DNA from: an uncultured Collinsella sp.
GTDB lineage: Bacteria; Actinomycetota; Coriobacteriia; Coriobacteriales; Coriobacteriaceae
NCBI GenBank assembly: GCA_959028445.1
Contig: CAUFRY010000009.1
Span: forward strand, 1 to 62,567
Reading direction: 5' to 3'
Length of the DNA stretch: 62,567 nucleotides
A model generated the notes under the pieces. That model worked only from the letters and a program-made list of their open reading frames with translations, did not search any database and was not told the origin of the DNA. The translations under genes and the position numbers were made by a program. This document shows positions 42,313 to 50,949 of this stretch, one piece after another (position 1 is the first letter of the stretch; each line of letters begins with the position of its first letter).

Positions 42313-42900
42313 ATGAGTCCCATTCAAATCGCCCTGCTGCTGCTCGCCGTTGCCGGCGTGTGGGCCATCGCTGAGCTCGCGCTTACCCTGCGCAAGACCC
42401 GCAATGTTGTCGACTCGCTCGATAAGACCGTGAACGACCTCAACAACACCATCGCCGAGGCTCAGCCTGTGGTGGCAAAGCTCGATGGCGCTGTCGATGA
42501 GCTTACGCCGGCGCTTGCCCAGATGGAGCCGCTGCTTAAGTCGAGCAAGACGGCAGTTGATGCCCTTACCTCCAATCTCGTAGAGGTCGAAGCCGTGGTT
42601 CGCGACATTTCCGAGGTTACGGGCAGCATGGCCGAGGCCAGCAATGCTGTGTCGAGCGTGACCGACTCTGCCGCCGGTGCTGTGCAGAAGCTCTTCAATA
42701 AGGTGAAGGCTCCTGCAGCCGACGCCGATCGCAAGCTCGCCGCTGCCGCTGCGGAGGCCGAGCAGCCTACCGAGCGCGTCCTAATTGGCGAGGACGAGGC
42801 CGCCGCGGGCGACGATGATGGTCAGAAGTCTGTATCCAAGCCGGCTCAGTATTACACCTATACGCCCGCCGAGACCTCTGAGGAGTCCTGCGATGAGTAG
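42313..42900 (+). CDS. DUF948-like membrane coiled-coil protein
   Basis: 195 aa, ATG after GGGAGG. One N-terminal membrane helix (IQIALLLLAVAGVWAIAELA), then a Leu/Val/Asp heptad pattern (about residues 28-120) like DUF948 or chemoreceptor stalks, and an acidic, Ala-rich C-terminus (DEAAAGDDDGQ). Function unknown. It overlaps the RsbW-like gene by 8 bp and is thus first in the sigB operon, so it may tie the sigma system to the envelope. An 19-bp-spaced TTGGCA/TACCAT pair upstream (42244-42274) is a weak promoter candidate. Confidence 0.7.
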   Translation: MSPIQIALLLLAVAGVWAIAELALTLRKTRNVVDSLDKTVNDLNNTIAEAQPVVAKLDGAVDELTPALAQMEPLLKSSKTAVDALTSNLVEVEAVVRDISEVTGSMAEASNAVSSVTDSAAGAVQKLFNKVKAPAADADRKLAAAAAEAEQPTERVLIGEDEAAAGDDDGQKSVSKPAQYYTYTPAETSEESCDE

Positions 42901-43270
42901 CGAAGCAAACTGCCCTATCACGCTGACCGTTGCCGGTGACCCGCGTCTCGCTCGCCTTGTGCGCATGACGGCAGCCAACGTTGGTGCCCTGTGCTCTATG
43001 TCTGTCGATCGCATCGAGGACATCCGCATGGCTGCTGAGGAGGCTTTCATCTTTGGTTGCACCGCGGTCGACTGCGATGACATCACCATCAAATTCGATG
43101 TCGATGAGACCCACGTTGGCATGACTATTACCTTTGGCGACCAGGCTACGGTCGATGAAGACGACCAGGCTGCGGTGTATGCCGAGCTCATCCTCGCGAG
43201 CGTGTGCGACTCCTACGAAAAGACTACGGCGCCCCTGACGCTTTCCCTCGACCTCAAGGCGGATATCTAA
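42893..43270 (+). CDS. rsbW: RsbW-like anti-sigma factor (degenerate ATPase fold)
   Basis: 125 aa. Opens TVAGDPRLARLVRMTAANVG and has RIEDIRMAAEEAFIFGC, which lines up with helix 1 of the GHKL ATPase fold of RsbW/SpoIIAB. Placement directly before sigB (1-bp gap) supports an anti-sigma role. The N-box Asn expected after EA is Phe here, and no glycine-rich ATP lid is visible, so it may bind sigma without phosphorylating a partner. No RsbV anti-anti-sigma gene is in the window. Confidence 0.75.
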   Translation: MSSEANCPITLTVAGDPRLARLVRMTAANVGALCSMSVDRIEDIRMAAEEAFIFGCTAVDCDDITIKFDVDETHVGMTITFGDQATVDEDDQAAVYAELILASVCDSYEKTTAPLTLSLDLKADI

Positions 43271-43271
43271 T

Positions 43272-44063
43272 ATGACCGAACGTTCCCGGAGCGGTAAGAC
43301 CGCTTGGGACAAGGAGAAAACCCGCGAGCTGTTTCGTCGCTATAAAGAGACCAGTGACCCGGACGCACGCGAGCAGCTCGTCATGTCCCACATGAACCTG
43401 GTAAGGTTTCTTGCCAACAAGTTTAAGAACCGCGGCGAGCCGCTCGATGACCTGATGCAGGTTGGTTATTTGGGCCTGCTCAAGGCTATCGACCGCTTTG
43501 ACCCTGAGCGCGGACTCGAGTTCACCACGTTTGCCACGCCTACCATCTTGGGCGAGATTAAGCGTCACTTCCGCGACAAGGGCTGGAGCGTGCGCGTGCC
43601 CCGTCGCTTGCAGGAGCTCTCGGCCAAGATCAACCAGGCTACCGATAAGCTCACCAACGAGCTACAGCGCTCGCCTAAGGTTGAGGAAATCGCTGAGTAC
43701 TTGGACGTGACGGTCGATGAGGTGCTGGAGGCCATGGAATCGTCTTCGGCCTATACCTCGGTGCCCATCGAGGCTCCTGGTGCGTCCGATTCGGACGATG
43801 CCCCCTCGATTCTCGACCGTTACGCCGACGACGACAACGAGCTCGACTTTACCGATGACCGCCTAGTGATCGAGGAAGCCATCCGTGATTTCTCGCCGCG
43901 CGAGCGCGAGGTGATTGAGCTGCGCTTTGTGAAGGGCATGACTCAGATCGAGATCGCCAAGAAGCTGGGTATTTCTCAGGTACAGGTTTCGCGTCTGCTG
44001 CGCCGCACGCTTAAGAAGATTCAGGACAAGATCGACCCCGACGGAGTGATGATTCGTTCATGA
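43272..44063 (+). CDS. sigB: Alternative sigma factor SigB/SigF family
   Basis: 263 aa. Region 2: LVRFLANKFKNRGEPLDDLM and AIDRFDPERGLEFTTFATP-type motif (AIDRFDPERGLEF, TPTILGEIKRHFRDKGW). Region 3: RVPRRLQELSAKINQA. Region 4: SPREREVIELRFVKGMTQIE and AKKLGISQVQVSRLLRRTL. This set is the SigB/SigF/SigG group that controls general stress or development and is held by RsbW-type factors such as the gene before it. Overlaps the next gene by 4 bp. Confidence 0.93.
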   Translation: MTERSRSGKTAWDKEKTRELFRRYKETSDPDAREQLVMSHMNLVRFLANKFKNRGEPLDDLMQVGYLGLLKAIDRFDPERGLEFTTFATPTILGEIKRHFRDKGWSVRVPRRLQELSAKINQATDKLTNELQRSPKVEEIAEYLDVTVDEVLEAMESSSAYTSVPIEAPGASDSDDAPSILDRYADDDNELDFTDDRLVIEEAIRDFSPREREVIELRFVKGMTQIEIAKKLGISQVQVSRLLRRTLKKIQDKIDPDGVMIRS

Positions 44064-45472
44064 GTGAGCACCCCCAACAAACCGATCGCGTGCTGCGCGA
44101 CACCCGCATTCTGACGCTGCGCATTTGGGCTGTTGTCGGCTGCATTGTTATTGCTGCTGTCATCTTTAACCTTATGGGCATCCTGGCACCGGTTATTGAG
44201 TTTCTTGCCGTCGGCTCCATCATTGCTTTTGTGATGTCCCCGATCACCAACTGGCTCGAGCACCATGGCGTGAATCGCGGCATCGGTTCGCTTATCGCGC
44301 TTATTGTTGTTGTTGCCGTGCTCGTCGGTGTCGTTTGCATCTTGTCGCCGATTCTCTTTGGTCAGATCATGGAAGTCCTGAGCCGCCTGCCCGAGCAGCT
44401 TCGTGTTGCGGGTGGCGATCTCAATGAGATGATCTCGCATGCCAAGACGCTCAACAACACGCCGCTCAAGGAGTATTTGGACGATAATCTTTCGTCCCTG
44501 GTTACCGTGGCATCGAAGTATGTGTCTCAGATTGCTGCCGAGCTTGGTCGCGGTGTGTTCCCGCTCATCACCAATACGGCCTCGCAGTTGTTCGTGATCT
44601 TCCTTGGTCTGGTGCTTGCCTACTGGATGGCCTGCGACTACCCTCGCATGCATCACGAGATTTGCACCATCATCGGTCAGGAGAAGGAGACCTCGTACCG
44701 CTTTATGGTCGCCATCCTTTCTCGCTCTGTCGGCGGCTACATGCGCGGTATGGTCGTGACGTCCATCTGCGGTGGTTTCCTCGCCTTTATCGGTTTTTTG
44801 ATCATCGGTCATCCGTATGCGGCGCTCATGGCTATCTTTACCGGCATCATGCATTTGGTTCCGGTCGTCGGTCCCTGGGTGAGCGCAGCAATCGCCACGG
44901 TACTCGGCTTCATGTTCAGTCCCATGTTGGCGTTATGGACGCTCATCGTGACGATGGTCGCGCAAAACGTCACCGATAACGTGATTTCGCCTAAGGTTAT
45001 GCAGAGCTCGGTGCAGGTGCATCCCATCATGAGCCTCACGGCGCTCGTTATTGGCTCGGCACTCATGGGCCCCATCGGCATGATTATTGCCATCCCGCTA
45101 TGTGCGGCCCTCAAGGGTATCTTCGTGTACTACTTCGAGAATGAGACCGGCCGCCAGCTTGTGGCCTATGACGGCGCCGTGTTTAAGGGCACACCGTACC
45201 GCGATGCCGATGGCAACCCGGTCGCCGCCTACGACGCGCTCGGCGACGACACCTTCATCTACGAGTCCGAGCTCATCGGCAACGAGACCGCGCCCGAGGC
45301 CCAGGCCATGCCCAAACCCGAGCTCGATAATCCCTGGATGAAGCTCTCGGGCCTTCAGCCCGATGCTACGGGCTTTTTCAAGAATCCCTTCGCCAAAGAC
45401 GACGATTTCAATATGAACGACGAAACCAAAACCGGCATCGACGGCTCCATGGACGATTCGGATTCTAAATAG
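44060..45472 (+). CDS. AI-2E family transporter (PerM-like)
   Basis: 470 aa. About eight membrane helices with the central amphipathic region LSRLPEQLRVAGGDLNEMI and the late motif VVGPWVSAAIATVLGFM then VQVHPIMSLTALVIGSALMG, typical of the AI-2E/PerM family. Some members export Na+ in exchange for H+, others are linked to autoinducer-2. A charged cytoplasmic tail of about 100 residues follows. Its ATGA overlap with sigB makes it part of the stress operon. Confidence 0.85.
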   Translation: MSEHPQQTDRVLRDTRILTLRIWAVVGCIVIAAVIFNLMGILAPVIEFLAVGSIIAFVMSPITNWLEHHGVNRGIGSLIALIVVVAVLVGVVCILSPILFGQIMEVLSRLPEQLRVAGGDLNEMISHAKTLNNTPLKEYLDDNLSSLVTVASKYVSQIAAELGRGVFPLITNTASQLFVIFLGLVLAYWMACDYPRMHHEICTIIGQEKETSYRFMVAILSRSVGGYMRGMVVTSICGGFLAFIGFLIIGHPYAALMAIFTGIMHLVPVVGPWVSAAIATVLGFMFSPMLALWTLIVTMVAQNVTDNVISPKVMQSSVQVHPIMSLTALVIGSALMGPIGMIIAIPLCAALKGIFVYYFENETGRQLVAYDGAVFKGTPYRDADGNPVAAYDALGDDTFIYESELIGNETAPEAQAMPKPELDNPWMKLSGLQPDATGFFKNPFAKDDDFNMNDETKTGIDGSMDDSDSK

Positions 45473-45478
45473 GTTCTA

Positions 45479-45718
45479 TTAACGTTTCTTGAAGTTGTAA
45501 ATGACAAGAAACGCGACCAAAGCGATTGATAAGGGGCCGGCTACATAGAAAAAGAGAACGTCAATTGCGCGTAGAGTGTAATAAGCCTTATCGCCGGACA
45601 TTACTGTATACAATACGTATCCAAATGATGGTTGGTTTGCGTACCAGCATGAGAAGGCTAAGAGCGCTAAAAGTGCTACAACCAGAAGTGCATTCAGGAC
45701 AAATCGTTTGCTTTTCAT
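45479..45718 (-). CDS. Small two-helix membrane protein of unknown function
   Basis: 79 aa, starting at the ATG that follows GAAGGAGCG on the - strand. Two hydrophobic helices: FVLNALLVVALLALLAFSCW and VLFFYVAGPLSIALVAFLVI, with a short loop. No family recognised. The gene is noticeably more AT-rich than its neighbours and converges on the AI-2E gene with only 6 bp between stops. A TATAAT (plus-strand 45751-45756) is the likely -10. Confidence 0.6.
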   Translation of the reverse strand: MKSKRFVLNALLVVALLALLAFSCWYANQPSFGYVLYTVMSGDKAYYTLRAIDVLFFYVAGPLSIALVAFLVIYNFKKR

Positions 45719-45810
45719 CGATCGCTCCTTCCGGGTGAATCTTATATGCAATTATACAGCAGTCCTTTTTCAAAGGATCGCGCAGTACTAAATAACGTGC
45801 ACTTTCGCTG

Positions 45811-45840
45811 GAGGGTCGCTGTTTGGCGACCCTCTTTTTT
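45811..45840 (+). terminator. Intrinsic terminator upstream of alaS
   Basis: Perfect 9-bp stem GAGGGTCGC (45811-45819) with GCGACCCTC (45826-45834), followed by TTTTTT. It reads in the alaS direction yet lies before the predicted alaS promoter, so it most likely ends transcripts of the sigB operon passing antisense through the small - strand gene. Confidence 0.82.
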
Positions 45841-45866
45841 GCACAGGCGCGGCGGGATGGTAATAT
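45839..45866 (+). promoter_or_regulatory. Predicted alaS promoter
   Basis: TTGCAC (45839-45844) and TAATAT (45861-45866) with a 16-bp spacer, directly after the terminator T run and about 40 bp before the alaS start. Confidence 0.55.
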
Positions 45867-45912
45867 CGTTACGTTTGAACTGTTTCGATGTGAAACCGAG
45901 GAGATTCCCTCT

Positions 45913-48570
45913 ATGAGTGCTGACTACCCGTCAATGACTACGGCCGAGATTCGCTCCAAGTTCCTCAACTTCTTTGAGGAGCGCGGTCTTAAGCTCTATC
46001 CTTCTTCGTCCCTCGTCCCTGACGATCCTTCGCTGCTGCTTGCCAACGCCGGCATGAACCAGTTTAAGGAGTACTACCAGGGCAAGAAGACCATGAAGGA
46101 GATCGGCGCTATCTCCTGCCAGAAGTGCGTCCGCACCAACGACATCGATTGCATCGGCGAGGACGGCCGTCACCTGTCCTTCTTTGAGATGCTCGGCGAC
46201 TTCTCCTTTGGCGGCGTCTCCAAGCAGCAGGCTTGCGCCTGGGCCTTTGAGCTCATCACCAAGGAGTTCAAGCTGCCGCTCGACCGCCTGTACTTCACCG
46301 TCTTTACCGAGGACGACGAGACCCACGACGTGTGGCGTTCTTTGGGTGTTGCTGAGGACCACATCTCCCGCCTGGGCGAGGACGACAACTTCTGGGCCGC
46401 TGGCCCCACTGGCCCCTGCGGCCCGTGCTCCGAGATTTACTTTGACATGGGCGAGGAGGTCGGCTGCGGCAGCCCCGACTGCAAGCCTGGCTGCGACTGC
46501 GACCGCTTCCTGGAGTTCTGGAACCTCGTCTTTACCCAGTACGACCGCCAGGAGGACGGCTCCATGCCGGAGCTGCCGCACCGTAACCTCGATACGGGCA
46601 TGGGCCTTGAGCGCATGGCCGCCATCATGCAGCACAAGACCGCTAACTACGACGGCGATCTGATGCAGCACCTCATCAAGCTCGGTGAGGAGATCAGCGG
46701 CAAGACCTATGACGCCGACGATTACTCCGGCGCCAGCCGCTCCCTGCGCATCATCGCCGACCACTCCCGTGCCGTCGACTTTATGATCTCGGACGGCATC
46801 CTGCCCGGTAACGAGGGCCGCGAGTACGTCCTGCGCCGCCTGCTCCGCCGCGCCGTGTTCCACGGCCGCCTGCTGGGCATCGAGGGCGCCTTCCTGACCA
46901 AGTTCATCGACGAGGTTAACGCTCAGATGGGCGAGGCCTATCCCGAGCTGCTCAAGAACGTCGCGCTCGTTAAGGGTATTGTCGCCTCCGAGGAGGAGCG
47001 CTTCTCCACGACGCTCGACAACGGCCGCGTCTACCTGGATGAGGCCCTGGCAGCGCTTGCCGAGGGTGCTGTGCTTCCGGGCGATGTTGCCTTTAAGCTG
47101 CACGACACCTTTGGTTTCCCCATCGACCTGACCGTCGAGATCGCGGGCACCGCTGGCCACGATGTCGACATGGACGGCTTTACCGCCTGCATGGAGGACC
47201 AGAAGGCCCGCGCTCGTGCCAACGTCAAGGGCGATGCCTGGGGCAGCTTCAACGACGTGTGGGTCGAGCTTTCCGACAAGGTCGCCGCGACCGAATTCGA
47301 CGGCTATGACAACGATGCGATCGAGGGTGCCAAGGTTGTCGCCATCGTTCGCAACGGCGAGTCCGTCGAGTCCGCTGCCGCCGGCGAGAACGTCGAGGTC
47401 GTGCTCGACCGCACCCCGTTCTACGCCGAGATGGGCGGCCAGCAGGGTGACGCCGGCGAGCTTTCCGCCGAGGGCGTTTCGCTGACCGTTTCCGATACCA
47501 AGAACCACAACGGCCTGTATGCTCACGTCGCCCACGTTGCCGAGGGCACGCTGACCGTCGGTGCTACCGTGACCGCCGCGCTCGACGCCGAGCGCCGTGG
47601 TTTCCTGCGCCGCAACCACACCGCCACCCACCTGCTCGACGCCGCCCTTAAGCAGGTCCTGGGCGAGCATGTCTCCCAGGCCGGTTCGCTGGTGACGCCC
47701 GAGCACCTGCGCTTTGACTTCACGCACTTCGAGGCCCTGTCCTCCGAGCAGCTCAAGGCTGTCGAGGACCTGGTCAACCAGCAGATCTTCGCTTCCAAGC
47801 CGGTTGTGACCCGTGTCATGGGCATCGACGAGGCTAAGGCTGCCGGCGCTGTCGCTCTGTTTGGAGAGAAGTACGGCGATGTTGTCCGCGTCGTCTCCGT
47901 GGGCGCCGAGGACCAGCCGTTCTCCCGCGAGCTCTGTGGTGGCACTCATGCCGCCAATACCGCCGAGATTGGCCTGTTCAAGATCATTTCCGAGTCCTCC
48001 ACGGGCTCCAATGTCCGCCGTATCGAGGCCGTGACCTCTAAGGGTGCCCTCGACTACATGGCCGACCGCCTGGCGCTCGTTGACGCCGCCGCCGCTGCGC
48101 TCAAGTGCCGCGTCGACGAGGTTCCCGCCCGCGTGGAGAACCTGCAGGCCGAGCTGCGCGAGACGTCCAACAAGCTCAAAAAGGCTCTGACCGGTGGCTC
48201 CTCCGACGCCATCTCCAGCGCCATCGAGGGCGCCGTCGAGCTCGACGGCTATAAGCTCGTTGTCGCTGAGCTCCAGGGCCTTGAGGCTGCCGACCTGCGC
48301 AACGTATGGGATACCGTGCATCAGAAGGTCGCCGGCCCTGTCGCTTGTGTCGTCGCCAGCGTGACTGAGAAGGGCACTCCGGCCCTGCTCGCTGCCGGCT
48401 CCGATGACGCCGTCAAGGCCGGTTTCCACGCCGGTAACGTGATCAAGCAGATCGCGGGTCTGGTCGACGGTCGCGGTGGCGGTCGTCCCAACATGGCCCA
48501 GGCCGGTGGCAAGAATGCTGCCGGCATCGCCGATGCCCTCGCGGCCGCTAAGACCGCGCTCGGCGCCTAA
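45913..48570 (+). CDS. alaS: Alanyl-tRNA synthetase
   Basis: 885 aa from the ATG eight bases after GAGGAGA. Catalytic core: SSSLVPDDPSLLLANAGMNQ, FEMLGDFSFGG, NLDTGMGLERMA. Editing domain: RRNHTATHLLDAAL and CGGTHAANTAEIG with the zinc-binding His and Cys residues. The C-terminal C-Ala domain ends RGGGRPNMAQAGGK. It charges tRNA-Ala and clears Ser/Gly mischarging. ruvX is 17 bp downstream, a common partner, so they are likely co-transcribed. Confidence 0.97.
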   Translation: MSADYPSMTTAEIRSKFLNFFEERGLKLYPSSSLVPDDPSLLLANAGMNQFKEYYQGKKTMKEIGAISCQKCVRTNDIDCIGEDGRHLSFFEMLGDFSFGGVSKQQACAWAFELITKEFKLPLDRLYFTVFTEDDETHDVWRSLGVAEDHISRLGEDDNFWAAGPTGPCGPCSEIYFDMGEEVGCGSPDCKPGCDCDRFLEFWNLVFTQYDRQEDGSMPELPHRNLDTGMGLERMAAIMQHKTANYDGDLMQHLIKLGEEISGKTYDADDYSGASRSLRIIADHSRAVDFMISDGILPGNEGREYVLRRLLRRAVFHGRLLGIEGAFLTKFIDEVNAQMGEAYPELLKNVALVKGIVASEEERFSTTLDNGRVYLDEALAALAEGAVLPGDVAFKLHDTFGFPIDLTVEIAGTAGHDVDMDGFTACMEDQKARARANVKGDAWGSFNDVWVELSDKVAATEFDGYDNDAIEGAKVVAIVRNGESVESAAAGENVEVVLDRTPFYAEMGGQQGDAGELSAEGVSLTVSDTKNHNGLYAHVAHVAEGTLTVGATVTAALDAERRGFLRRNHTATHLLDAALKQVLGEHVSQAGSLVTPEHLRFDFTHFEALSSEQLKAVEDLVNQQIFASKPVVTRVMGIDEAKAAGAVALFGEKYGDVVRVVSVGAEDQPFSRELCGGTHAANTAEIGLFKIISESSTGSNVRRIEAVTSKGALDYMADRLALVDAAAAALKCRVDEVPARVENLQAELRETSNKLKKALTGGSSDAISSAIEGAVELDGYKLVVAELQGLEAADLRNVWDTVHQKVAGPVACVVASVTEKGTPALLAAGSDDAVKAGFHAGNVIKQIAGLVDGRGGGRPNMAQAGGKNAAGIADALAAAKTALGA

Positions 48571-48587
48571 GAATCTAAGAAGTCGCT

Positions 48588-49016
48588 GTGGTTGCGCTCG
48601 CGCTGGACATAGGGGAGACCAGGATTGGCATCGCCGTCTCGAGCCGTGATGGCAAGATGGCGATGCCTGTCAAGGTGCTTCCGGCTGCCGAGGTCACCGG
48701 TATGGCCAAGACGTTCCGCTACCTGGTTGAGGACTATGAGCCCGACATCCTGGTAAGCGGACGCCCCCTGACCATGGCCGGTGAGCCCGGCCCCCAGGCC
48801 GAGCGCGTTGCCGCTGTGGCGCAAAAGATTGCCGACGAGCTCGATCTTCCGTTGGAGTTTGAGGACGAGCGTCTGTCCTCGCAAGAGGCCAAGCGTATCC
48901 TGCGCGAGCAGGGACTCAACGAAAAGCAGATGAGGGGCAAGATCGACATGATTGCCGCCAGCCTGTTTTTGCAGACGTGGCTCGATCGTAAAAACGAGGA
49001 GGTTTCGCATGCCTAG
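48588..49016 (+). CDS. ruvX: YqgF/RuvX RNase H-fold protein (pre-16S rRNA nuclease)
   Basis: 142 aa from a GTG. ALALDIGETRIGIAVS carries the first catalytic Asp, VSGRPLTMAGEPGPQAE the middle motif, FEDERLSSQEAKRIL the conserved Glu and DMIAASLFLQTWLD the final Asp. YqgF processes the 5' end of 16S rRNA; the former name refers to a proposed Holliday-junction role. It overlaps mltG by 8 bp. Confidence 0.93.
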   Translation: MVALALDIGETRIGIAVSSRDGKMAMPVKVLPAAEVTGMAKTFRYLVEDYEPDILVSGRPLTMAGEPGPQAERVAAVAQKIADELDLPLEFEDERLSSQEAKRILREQGLNEKQMRGKIDMIAASLFLQTWLDRKNEEVSHA

Positions 49017-50442
49017 TGCTTCCGATCCGCGCCAGCCGAATCGTACACAGCAGCCGGCGTCGCGCCCTGCCCAGCCTGGCCAGCGTCCGGCACAGCCGAC
49101 GCAGCGCGCAGCTCAGCCTGCCGCGCGCCCGGCGCAGTCCTTCTCTCGTTCGGCCCAACCTGTTCAACGGACGGGTCAGCAGCCTTCTGCTCGTTCGGTT
49201 CAGCATTCGGCTTCTCACGCGGCTCAGCAGCCCACTGCTCGTACGGCCCAGCCTGCAGGCGGCACCCGCTTTAAGCAGCAGGCACCTACCCAGCGAACGC
49301 AGGCCCCCCAATCGCATTCGCATCACGCTCGTGGTTCGCATGGCGTTGCTCCGGCGACCCGCTCGAGCTACAACACGCATGCTCGTCGCGGTGCTCAAAA
49401 GAAAAGCTCCCCGGTGCCTATGATTATCGGTGGCGTTGTTGCCGTGCTTGCGCTTGTCGCGATCGTTTTCTTTGTCGTGCCAGCCGTCAAGGGTTTCTTT
49501 GGCGGTGAGGGTGCGAAAGTCGTTGCAGGCCAGCAGGTTACTATCACGATTCCCGATGGTGCCTCGGGTGACAGCATCGCTTCGATTCTCTCCGAGAACC
49601 ATATCGTAGAAAATCCCAAGGATTACTATGCGGCGGTGAAAAAGCTCAACGCCGATATGTCGCTCAAGCCTGGTGATTATTCGTTCACCACACTCATGGA
49701 TGCGACCGAGGTTGTTCAGCAGCTCATGGAAGGCCCCAACGCGGGCTCCAATACGCTGACTATCCCTGAGGGCCTGACGGTCGATCAAGTCGCCGACCGT
49801 GTGGCCCAGGCCTATGACAGCATCTCTAAGGAAGACTTCCTCAACCAGGCCAAGGCCTCCAACTACGTGGACGACTATAGCTTCCTTAAGGGCGCCGCCA
49901 ACGACTCGCTCGAGGGTTTCTTGTTCCCCAAGACCTATTCGTTGGGTGATTCGCCGACGGCCGATGGCGTGATTCGCGCTATGCTCGATCAGTTTAAGAC
50001 CGAGTACAAGTCGCTTGACTTTGCGAGCTGCGAAGCCAAGATCAAGGAACGCTACGGTGTGGAGATGTCCGACTACGACATCGTCAACTTGGCCTCTATC
50101 GTTGAGCGCGAGGGCCTCAACGCCGATCAACGTGCGCACGTGGCCTCGGTCTTCTACAACCGCCTTGCCGGCAAACTCGACGGTCTGCGCTATCTCAACA
50201 GCGATGCGACCATGATGTATGTCACCGGTGGCGAGGTTACTGCCGACGACCTGCAGAGCGATAGTCCGTATAACACCTATAAGCATGAGGGCCTGCCGCC
50301 CACGCCCATCTGCTCTCCGTCGCTCGAGGCACTCAAGGCCACGCTTGAGCCGACCGACTCCGAGGACCTGTATTTCTACATTACGCAGGACGAGGAGTAC
50401 TTCTCACAAACCTACGAAGAGCATCAACAGTCTTGGAATTAG
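49009..50442 (+). CDS. mltG: Endolytic murein transglycosylase MltG
   Basis: 477 aa from the ATG after GAGGAGG. The first ~125 residues are a cytoplasmic low-complexity tail of Gln, Ala, Pro, Arg and Ser with repeated AQP-type units. A single membrane helix follows (about residues 135-157, IIGGVVAVLALVAIVFFVV). The outside part has a LysM-like region and the YceG catalytic domain: LEGFLFPKTYSLG and ASIVEREGL, where E366 is the catalytic Glu. It cuts growing glycan strands to set their length. The long tail is not typical of E. coli MltG. Confidence 0.92.
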   Translation: MPSASDPRQPNRTQQPASRPAQPGQRPAQPTQRAAQPAARPAQSFSRSAQPVQRTGQQPSARSVQHSASHAAQQPTARTAQPAGGTRFKQQAPTQRTQAPQSHSHHARGSHGVAPATRSSYNTHARRGAQKKSSPVPMIIGGVVAVLALVAIVFFVVPAVKGFFGGEGAKVVAGQQVTITIPDGASGDSIASILSENHIVENPKDYYAAVKKLNADMSLKPGDYSFTTLMDATEVVQQLMEGPNAGSNTLTIPEGLTVDQVADRVAQAYDSISKEDFLNQAKASNYVDDYSFLKGAANDSLEGFLFPKTYSLGDSPTADGVIRAMLDQFKTEYKSLDFASCEAKIKERYGVEMSDYDIVNLASIVEREGLNADQRAHVASVFYNRLAGKLDGLRYLNSDATMMYVTGGEVTADDLQSDSPYNTYKHEGLPPTPICSPSLEALKATLEPTDSEDLYFYITQDEEYFSQTYEEHQQSWN

Positions 50443-50443
50443 C

Positions 50444-50941
50444 ATGAGGATTTTTAGCCCCAAACGATACGTTGCCTCGGTCGATCGCATCGACCTTGAT
50501 ACCCTGTGGGCCGATGGCAAACGCGCCATTCTGCTCGATCGCGATAACACCCTGGTGCCGCGCGACACCGAGCAGGTTCCCGCCGCGGTTTCTGCTTGGC
50601 TCGACGCCGCCCGCGCCAAAGGTTTTAAGCTGTGCATGGTGTCCAACAACTGGCATCGCGACCAGGTCATGAGCTCTGCACGCGAGCTGGGACTCGAGGC
50701 CATCAGCCACGCTATGAAGCCGGCGCCGTTTGCCCTCAAGGTGGGTCTTAAGCGCCTCGGCGCCACGGCCGACGAGGCGGTGCTGATCGGTGATCAGCTC
50801 TACACGGACGTGTGGAGCGGCAACTTCGCCGGCGTCGATACCATCTTGGTTAAGCCGCAGGCGACGCAGGACCTGTGGTATACGCAGATCTTCCGTATCT
50901 TTGAGCGTCGGGCCCTTCGCGACCTTCCCTGCGAGGAATAG
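50444..50941 (+). CDS. yqeG: YqeG-family HAD-IIIA phosphatase
   Basis: 165 aa starting 1 bp after the mltG stop. HAD motif I is AILLDRDNTLVP (Asp nucleophile), motif II VSNNW, motif III HAMKPAPFAL (Lys), and motif IV LIGDQLYTDVWSGN. YqeG-type proteins usually sit near aroE/aroK or ribosome-assembly genes. The family dephosphorylates small molecules; the related mitochondrial enzyme acts on phosphatidylglycerophosphate, but the substrate here is unknown. Confidence 0.85.
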   Translation: MRIFSPKRYVASVDRIDLDTLWADGKRAILLDRDNTLVPRDTEQVPAAVSAWLDAARAKGFKLCMVSNNWHRDQVMSSARELGLEAISHAMKPAPFALKVGLKRLGATADEAVLIGDQLYTDVWSGNFAGVDTILVKPQATQDLWYTQIFRIFERRALRDLPCEE

Positions 50942-50949
50942 GTCTCGTC

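Noticed and set aside
45752..45912. A possible T-box for alaS
   Set aside because: A terminator is present, but there is no specifier loop or TGGN bulge, and a good promoter lies downstream of the terminator.
45931..48429. An 832-codon open frame on the - strand
   Set aside because: It lies wholly opposite alaS, has Leu/Val/Gly/His-rich antisense composition and no domain. It is a by-product of GC-rich codon usage, as are the long antisense frames opposite the PTS, ffh, ileS and smc genes.
49060..49300. A CRISPR-like or tandem repeat array at the start of mltG
   Set aside because: The repetition is at the amino-acid level (Ala-Gln-Pro units) in a coding sequence with irregular DNA units; no spacers.
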